Of a stretch of 64,000 nt of DNA, positions 57,101-64,000 are shown in pieces. The first letter of the stretch is position 1; every line of letters begins with the position of its first letter. The notes beneath the pieces are model-generated. The model saw nothing but the letters and a program-made list of their open reading frames with translations. It did not search any database and was not told where the DNA came from. This stretch comes from Lepas anatifera (lineage: Eukaryota > Arthropoda > Thecostraca > Lepadidae), in the NCBI GenBank assembly GCA_034440635.1, contig JAOTON010000047.1, forward strand, positions 1 to 64,000, read 5' to 3'. A program made the translations under genes and the position numbers.

Positions 57101-58443
57101 CGCGGACTCTGTGCGGAGGGCTGAGGTGACTGCGACGATGGGCGGGGAGCCGCAGCGGCTGCGGGAGGCGGCAGCTGGCGGCCGCCGGCGGCGGCGCTGA
57201 GGTCGGAGAGGGGCGGCGCTGGCGACCGCGTCAGCGGACTGGTGTGCAGCGGCGCCGGCGGACTGGCGAGCGGTGGAGGGTCGCTAAACCGCGACGGCAC
57301 CGAGCTGCTGCGGCGCACCACCTCCTGCAGCGGCGGCGGAGGCGGCGGCGCGCGGCCGGCCGCCAGCAGAGGGCCGCGCGCCGAGATCAAGGCACTCCGC
57401 TCGTTTGGGTTGAATACCAGAGAGACATCGGGAACTTCTCGGCGGAAATCACCAGGGCCCATCTGCGAACAACATCATTGGCTAAGTTAATAATTTCTTA
57501 TATAATTCGGCCAGGTACTTACTACAAATATTGATGGAGAGTCAATTTCTTCGCAGATAAGGCAAAATCGATTATTCAGGGAGTCTCTCCGATCCCATGT
57601 CTTTGCTTTCCCAACTGTGATGGAGTGCAATAGAAAAATAGTCTTACGACCAAACATCTCCTAGTATTTGTCCAATTGTTAAGCATCGTTAAAACATTGG
57701 GAGACCTGTTTTCAGGGTGCTCCGGGTAGGATGCTGGGCTGCAGCCCTTCAAGCCACAAACCACGAGGTAGGCGCCGTTACCTAAGTTTTGAAACCACTG
57801 CTGCTACTGCCGCTACCTGGGGTAGAAGAATCCGCCACTTGCGATACAAGTGGTCTCTCTAATTTTCGGGTGGAGATCCAATCAACAGGCTAGTGAATAG
57901 TGATCTCAGACTCAACGTATAGTGGCAACGGGTTTTTAATCATCTTAAAGCCGCTTCCCACAATGCAACTTTTTGGCTACAGAAACCGCTACCGCTATTC
58001 AACTATCATCTGGAGAGTTCACCCGTGGCGGAGTAGCAGAAATAATAGAGGACCGCGCGGCTCTACAATACAAATATCCCCTGTGGAGGTTAGACTGATC
58101 CAGGCTTCTGCTCATGAAAGATCCGATTGAATTTACGAACGAGTTTGGCTCAAGTGAAAATTCAAGACATGGTTAGTTCTCCAATGTATTTGGCCTCGTA
58201 AACTGCGATGTATCCGCTGTAAACAAGGGAACAGATTATCGGCCTTGCTTCAGCTTGTTGAATACCCAAATATAAACATTATTTTTAAACTGTAAAACAT
58301 GGCATTTCCACGCCTATCTGCGTCTATGCTTATCTAAGGTTCAGTCGTACTAAAAATACAGGATAGGGTGACTTACTTCAGGCTGCTGAAACGGTTGAGG
58401 CGGAGCTCTTGGCCCCGAAATATCAGCATTTCCAGGCATGGTT
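51177..58443 (-). CDS. STIL: STIL/Ana2 centriole duplication protein (5' end uncertain)
   Basis: Minus-strand exons: 58443-58377, 57462-about 56275, 54641-54577, 54449-54374, 52743-52523, 51903-51761 and 51406-51177 (stop TAA). The last five junctions match in phase. STIL/Ana2/SAS-5 binds PLK4 and recruits SAS-6 to build the centriole cartwheel. Seen: a coiled coil ELRAVLRIVADNGRQLATLR (about residues 184-203) as in the STIL PLK4-binding coil; FFQNVMGQVNQIL; SCSTDLSLEMNTLAMKYV; and the STAN motif near the end (DMTLYGISDSNMSFSTRKYM then EKFNL). The large exon is Ala/Pro-rich and low in complexity. From ATG 58439 the model gives about 661 aa, shorter than vertebrate STIL (about 1290) and nearer Ana2 (about 420); the vertebrate N-terminal domain is not seen, so upstream exons may be missing. 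The donor of the large exon is uncertain (GTCACT in phase at 56274, or a better GTCAGT that would need another exon). Confidence 0.87.
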
Positions 58444-59689
58444 CTGTAAAATACCCAACAAGTGTTAGCTTACGTGTGCCAACAGAATCATGATTCAACC
58501 ATTAACTAACCTTGTCAGTTCACATATTTCTACATACACACACATAATTTATGCACCAAAAACTTATGAATGTTTTAACTTCATTTTTACATCCTTATCA
58601 CGCTCCGAAAATGCTCTACTACATAATTAAGAGACATACAACACAGCATGAGCTTAAAACTTCCATTGTTACTTTTCGGTGACAAATTGTCTGAGACGAT
58701 CCCTAATTGGGAGGGTAAATCAGATAATAATATGCTGGGGTTTCACTGCGCACCAACAGCCAAGTGTATACGGCGTCGCCAACTCATCCCGTCGGGAAGG
58801 ATTTGGAGGATCAGATCAAACTATTCAGGGCTCCGCCGGGACCGGTGGCTGACGAGACTTTGATGCTATCCACTGAAGCACCCGTCTCCCTACGGTAAAG
58901 CAGATGCTTAGGCAGGCATATGTCTCCTAACCTTTAACGTGACTCCTTTTCGAATAATAATTGTTGTTTTTCACCCATTAACCCATTAGAGCCCAATAAA
59001 TAGGTATAGGCATATGCAATCGAATAACATAGGTATATGGGGGGGGCGGGTAGCCACACTGAAGATACCCTCTTCCTCAATTCTAAATTCTGGGAATGCC
59101 GGTTTCAGATAAATGTCCAACACATTGGTTAGCACATTGGCGAAAAAGTCAATACATCCTTTGATGTGTTTTAACCTTCACGCTGCAACCCTCCGAACAA
59201 ACTGATAAGTTTTCGGAAGGCCTGCTGTAGATAGGGTGCAATAAACCGCATTGTTGTGGGAATGACCTAGGACCCTAAAAAGATGATAAAACAGAAGACA
59301 GTAAAAGCGCTAAAAGACTTAAAACCCACCCGTTGACAACAAGGAAAAAAGCTAAAAACATAAGGTGAAGGCAGCCAAAAAAGCAAAAGTCAAGAACCTA
59401 AAACGTCTAAACCCTAAAAAGCCCAAAAAGGCTAAGACAAGGTAAACATAAAGAAAAAAGCGTGAGATGAGGAAAACGCAACGTTTCGGTCCTCAACCGT
59501 CGTCAGGCGAAGAGTGCAAGGTGGATGTGGCTAGAGGCCTGAGGTAAACTTTTTCCAAATACCGAGTGACTGTAGACCTAAGGTAAACTTTTGGTTGAGG
59601 CGAAAAGTGCTGACCGTCCCAGAACCATCTTACAGAGTGAGCAAGGGAGCACTGTGTAGGGTGCGTGTTTACATGCCTGTGTGTATACG
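58444..59689. other. Upstream of STIL exons, no further exon recognised
   Basis: A low-complexity A-rich tract of AAAAG/CTAAA words at 59280-59470. Possible STIL promoter or an intron to missing 5' exons; neither is decidable from the sequence. Confidence 0.35.
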
Positions 59690-62560
59690 AATGTGTAGGT
59701 GCCCAACCGTGCATGTCGAATTTACCGCAGCAGTGGCCAGGATGCTGTTTGAATGTTGAGAGTTAGTCTGTATCGCCGAATGAGGAATGATTTTTTCTTT
59801 TTTTCTGTTTCGGCCATCTCTGGCGTAATAAGACCGCGATCTGCTTGTGGCATCAGGTATGAAAACTTTGAATTGATGACCTCGCGTGGCGGCGAATGGT
59901 GGCTCCTGGAACAGCTCTTCTCTCCGGATTCCAGTTTGTCCCTGCATGATCTTGAAGATAACCAGCATGTCCCCTCGTTTACGGCGATACGCTAGATATG
60001 GAAGATGGAGCTGCCGCAGCCTTTCCACATACTCTAAATCTTGAAGTTCTGGGATCAATCTGGTTGCTCTCCTCTGGACTCTCCAACTAGTAATTGGTCG
60101 GCCTCGTTAAAGGGCCCCAAATATCGTTCCCATACTCGAGATGGGGCCTTACCAGAGCTTTTTAGAAGAGGGGTAGAGTTTCCTTATCAAGATAAATGAA
60201 ATTCCGTTTAGTTGCAAGGACTTGGTCAGCTCATGTAACAGCGGATGCGGCCTGCTTTCGATCCCCTCGTCTATAAGTACACCAAAGTCGCCGCCCCGGT
60301 AGTTCAGTTGGTAGAGCGTTGGGATCCAGCCCGCTGCTCAGAGACATGTGGTGGCAGTGCATGTCCAGGCTTGGGATCGGTTCCCCTGAGACGCTCCTGG
60401 CGCTCAATAGTTTACCCGACGTAGGTCGGCTGGCAACTGACTGGTGAGAGGGTGACCTGAGCAAGACGGCCGTCCCTGTGCTTTGTGGGACGTTAAACTA
60501 CTTTGGCTTCTAAATTAACCCTTCATTGTGGGAGTTGCTCGTTCGGGTGGTGGGATCGGGGTTTCCGTGACAAGTCCCTCGAGGACTTAAGCGAGACTCC
60601 GACTCCAACAGCCAAACGAGGAACAACTTGGAAATTTTTTTTATAAAAAAGTCCTTTTCGACATGCACTTGCGCAAGTTCCACTCCATTCAAGATGTATG
60701 AGCTTCGATGATTATGTGGCCTGATGTGGAGAATACTGCACTTGTTAGTGTTGAAAGGTAGCATCCAATCTTGAGACCATCTCTCCAGCTTCTTCAAACC
60801 ATCTTGGAAAATGGAGCGATAGTCCTCCATTATAACACTTCCACAGACTTTGGCAGAATCCACGAAAAGCTTTATGCTGCTGGTCAGTCAATGTGGTAAG
60901 TAATTCACAAAAATAGCGAAAAAGACTATTGCCTGTCCTTTTCTCCTGCATAGGAAAGGCCCTAATACCTGATAGACTCCTGCATATGCTCCAGGAGTCT
61001 ATCTCGGATCAAGGATTCCATGACTTTGGAGGGCACGGAGGTCAAGCTGACTGGTCGGTAGTTAGAAGGGCTACTTTTACTTCCTTTCCTTTTGTAGATC
61101 AGTATTACCTCTGTCACTTTTCAGTCTGCAGGAATAATACTACTCTCAAGAGACTTCTGAAATATGACGTAGAGAGGCACAGAGAAGTTGGGATAGCTCC
61201 TTCAGCACCCTAGGGTGTACGCCATCCGGTCCTGGTGATGCGTGATTTCAATTAATTAATAAAAAACCATATTTTCATCCGACTAACCAACTTTTCATTA
61301 CATTGAAGTTAGTAAAGCTTCCACACATTGTAAAAGAACAGTTTGTAGTTATCCTTTCGAAATTTCTCAATAGAACTTTACCAATTGCTGCTGCATCCCT
61401 CTTGAATCTACACATAGCAAACACTACTAGGCTGGTACAACATGTTAAAGTACCCTTTGCCTCAATTTTAGAAAGTTTGCGTTTTCGATTCATGGGCCAA
61501 GGATATGGAATGATGTTATTTGTCCTCTATTTCCTAATTTGAATGAAGTCCCATTGAATAAAACGAGCCTAAAAACAGGTTAGATTTTTTCAATAAATAT
61601 CTAACTGAGGAGGTAAATGACTAGGAGGAGACAAGCAGAAGTAATGTTTATCACTATTCATTTCAATTTCTTTGATTCAGAGATACCAATCTAATGCGTC
61701 ATGAAATAAGATGTTAGCGAAAGGATCTTAATAGGTCAGTCTCTCTTCTTCCCTTTCCAGAAGTCTTTCACTTTTCTTTCTTTCTCCGTTTTCAGCACAT
61801 TGTTTCTATTCTCATCATTGACCCATTTCATGATCTCATAACCCATTTAGGCATTTATTTATCCCACTAATACCCTAACATGACTTTCGTCGTGGCCCCC
61901 TCGATGGTAACTAGTTCCTCTACACCTTTGGTGGGGCTGCGACGAGAAAAAATATTAAATTTAGGTTTAGGCAGCAAGTAAATAAAACAAAAATAATAGC
62001 GCGGAGTGGTGTGGTCCACTAGCATAATAAAACCAACAGTTTTTTGTGTGTGCAATTGGACAAAATTAGTTTACGACCGCACGGGTATGGAAGGGCACTC
62101 CTGCCTACCTATTTTAAAGGGTAGCGGAAAAAATTAGTTCTGCTTCACTTTTGCCGGGGTAATCTCAAGATCCCCGATGGTACACCTTATAGGGCTCTGT
62201 TGAACAAGCGGGATGGGAACAGATCCATCATCAACAGCAAAAACGCTGAAAAAATGACGAAAGGATCTCCGATTTTTCCTGGTTCACGCTGGTGAGGATG
62301 CCGTCATTTCATTCCAGGTCTTCTACCTTGTCACGCGTCTTAGTTTGGGACTATATATAAGCCCAGAACATCTTCGATTGCTGCTTGGCGTTTTCTGCTA
62401 TTTTCATTTGCTAACCCTTCCGTAGTCGCAGAGTGAGCCTTCTTAAGTTTTTTTCTCCTTTTGTATTCTTCCCAACACCTCTCTTTTCCAAGATTGAATT
62501 TGCTGACTTGACTTTCTTCAGGAAATTATTTTGTTGCTTAATACTTCACATTGCCTGCCT
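59690..62560 (-). mobile_element. Decayed CR1/L2-like LINE, internally deleted and split by a SINE
   Basis: Minus-strand pieces in the right order. A linker at about 62520-62230 ends DGILTSVNQEKSEILSSFFQ. Early reverse transcriptase follows at about 61140-60990 (IPAD, YKRKGSKSSPSNYRPVSL, KVMESLIRDRLLEHM). A jump over the catalytic core leads to 60863-60655 (WSQDWMLPFNTNKCSILHIR, NGVELAQVHVEKD). After the SINE it resumes as FGVLIDEG and then the C-terminal block at 60058-59669 (RLRQLHLPYLAYRRKRGDML, FKIMQG). Stops and frameshifts are frequent. AT-rich sequence at 61260-62140 within it was not identified. Confidence 0.75.
60290..60650 (+). mobile_element. tRNA-derived SINE, copy 3 (inserted in LINE)
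   Basis: Head GCCGCCCCGGTAGTTCAGTT with a tRNA-like box A region (GGTAGAGCGTTGG) and a degenerate box B (GGGATCGGTTCCCCTGAG), a roughly 250-bp body (CGACGTAGGTCGGCTGGCAA, CCTTCATTGTGGGAGTTGCT) and an A/T-rich end. The hexamer AAAGTC at 60284-60289 recurs at 60648-60653 as a target-site duplication, and removing the insert restores the LINE reading across VEKD/FGVLIDEG. Confidence 0.9.
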
Positions 62561-62782
62561 GATAACGTACTATTAACGCTCTTTATTCTTAGGATTATGG
62601 AGAGGTATACATTGGTGCATAAGTGCCTGAGCTTGTCAGCAGAATATGTAATTATACTTGTCTTCCAGCGTTATGGAATAACCTGTCCTAGATCGATTGT
62701 TAAAGAATAGTCAAAGCTAAATTAATTTTAACAGCTTATATTTCGCCCCTGGGGCTTCGATGGAGTCATATATTTTTTTAAA

Positions 62783-63127
62783 TTTTGTTCAAGTTGTTCC
62801 TAGTACGGTTGCTGGAGTCGGAGTCTCACTAAAGTCATTAAGGGACTTGTCACGGAGACCCCGGCCCCACCACCCGAACGAGCAACTCCCTCAATGGAGG
62901 GTTAATTTAGAAGCCAAAGTTTAAGGTCCCACAAAGCACAGGGACGGCCGCCCCGCTCAGGTCACCCTCTCACCAGTCAGTTGCCAGCCGACCTACGTCG
63001 GGCAAGCTATTGAGCGCCAGAGCGTCTCAGCGGAACCGATCCCAAGCCTGGACATGCACTGCCACTGCATGTGTCTGAGCAGCGGGCCGGAGCCCAATGC
63101 TCTACCAACTGAGCTACCGGGGCGGCA
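62783..63127 (-). mobile_element. tRNA-derived SINE, copy 4
   Basis: Minus-strand copy: the tRNA-like head is at the high end (reverse of CTACCAACTGAGCTACCGGG at 63100-63121) and the A/T-rich end near 62785. The flanking CATATA-like sequence on both sides may be the target duplication. It lies between the decayed LINE and the USP pseudogene. Confidence 0.87.
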
Positions 63128-63429
63128 TATACATATAATATTAAGCATACACATATATTAAATATACATATAATTATATTGTACATATAATTTACAATAT
63201 AAAAAACATTAAAAACACTACAGCAATAACACCGGGCACTAACCCTTATTCTTAAGGCGTAGCAGACACAGCTTTATTCTTCGTTCGAACTCCTCAACGT
63301 TTGTTCGTTTCTCAACGTACGTTCGTTCAGATTTTCAACTATATCTCCTTAGTTCCAGAGCTTTTCATTCCAATCGCCGAACGGCACAGTCTACCAGCAG
63401 AGGCAGCCAGCACTTGGCTTACAAATCCT

Positions 63430-64000
63430 CAGCCCTGCAGCTACCAGCGGGCGCTACTGGTCTAACAAACCTCGGAAACACCTGCTATATGAACGCAGTC
63501 ATTCAAGTACTGGCAAACACAGGCGTGTCTTTGCTGACTTTATCATCAGCGATCATTTCCGCGAAAACTTTAAACTCAGGTTCACAAACCCGCGGAGATA
63601 TTGCTACATAGGTAGCGAATGCGCTGTTGGCGATTCGGTCGCAGAGGCCCCAGTTCTTCTCTCCCCACGCAATAGTGCGGTGGGCGCTCACCGGAGGGAG
63701 TTTGGAGGAAACCACATGCATGATGCGCATGAATTTCTTCTGCTCCTACTGGAGTGGATGCACGAAACCTAAAGGCTGCCCCGTTATCGATGGCACCATT
63801 GCTTACCAGTGAAGGCCCGGAGGAGCATGCGGCTGCTGACCACGCCTGGCATCCATCTTATAAAGATAACGACTCCATCATATAAGACTCTTCCACGAAC
63901 AACAAAGGAATGTTCTACTTTGTACCGGTTGCGGCTACGAATCTCCCACGCTCGAGAACTTCACTCTGCTGTCTTTGCTGCTAGTCTCAGGTCCAGAGTC
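63430..64000 (+). pseudogene. Ubiquitin-specific protease (USP) retropseudogene, partial
   Basis: Conceptual pieces in USP order: the Cys box GLTNLGNTCYMNAVIQVLAN (catalytic Cys in GNTCYMN) at 63453-63512; after a frame change, FADFIISDHFRENFKLRF and the QQD-box equivalent HDAHEFLLLLLEWMHE near 63717-63768, then a stop; after another change, SEGPEEHAAADHAWHPSYKD; and after a third, RLFHEQQRNVLLCTGCGYES followed by FTLLSLLL at about 63890-63990, the zinc-ribbon part of the fingers. No introns interrupt some 550 bp, unlike the other genes here, pointing to a retrocopy. It runs off the right edge, so the His box cannot be checked. Confidence 0.75.

Noticed and set aside
56242..57124. 284-aa plus-strand ORF and several other frames over the STIL large exon
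   Set aside because: High-GC shadow frames; the minus frame has the coiled coil and fitting splice sites.
23475..63121. Functional tRNA genes at the GGTAGCTCAGTTGGTAGAGC matches
   Set aside because: No proper acceptor-stem pairing or T-arm follows; the same long body recurs in all four copies, so they are SINE heads.

Overview
The window is nuclear DNA of an invertebrate animal. It holds multi-exon genes with GT-AG introns, GC-rich coding exons in AT-richer introns, LINE and SINE retrotransposons, many TTAA-flanked DNA elements, and one-to-one orthologues of conserved animal genes (NOL9, NDUFB6, ISCA1, STIL/Ana2). The Ala/Arg/Pro-rich, high-GC coding style would suit a crustacean such as a barnacle, but that is a guess; no species marker was found.

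Layout: NOL9 (+, 477-26119, eight coding exons rebuilt with matching splice phases, 698 aa). Its 17.2-kb intron (3352-20528) carries two small genes on the opposite strand: a 99-aa single-domain UBP-type zinc finger (8214-13143) and a 189-aa protein made almost wholly of 11-residue repeats like those of LEA group 3, synuclein or type I antifreeze proteins (19181-20018). NDUFB6 (-, 28462-34099, four exons, 174 aa) follows tail to tail with NOL9. From 38.07 to about 46 kb lie a truncated CR1-like LINE (-) and an almost complete L1/Tx1-like LINE (+). ISCA1 (+, 48336-50925, four exons, 130 aa) and the STIL/Ana2 centriole gene (-, 51177-58443, seven exons seen) end 251 bp apart. The right end holds a decayed LINE (-) split by a tRNA-derived SINE, a further SINE (-), and a frameshifted, intronless ubiquitin-specific protease pseudogene running off the window.

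Repeats: one tRNA-derived SINE family has four copies. Several families of non-autonomous elements are flanked by TTAA (piggyBac/Kolobok-like target), one with a clear nested insertion. GC-rich minisatellites sit next to 3' splice sites; the array in the last NDUFB6 intron appears to be an amplified copy of the branch-point/acceptor segment itself.

The genes are housekeeping functions not joined in one pathway: rRNA processing (NOL9), respiratory complex I (NDUFB6), mitochondrial Fe-S assembly (ISCA1, which complex I maturation depends on) and centriole duplication (STIL). The most novel items are the 11-mer repeat protein, the stand-alone zinc finger and the splice-site-derived minisatellite.
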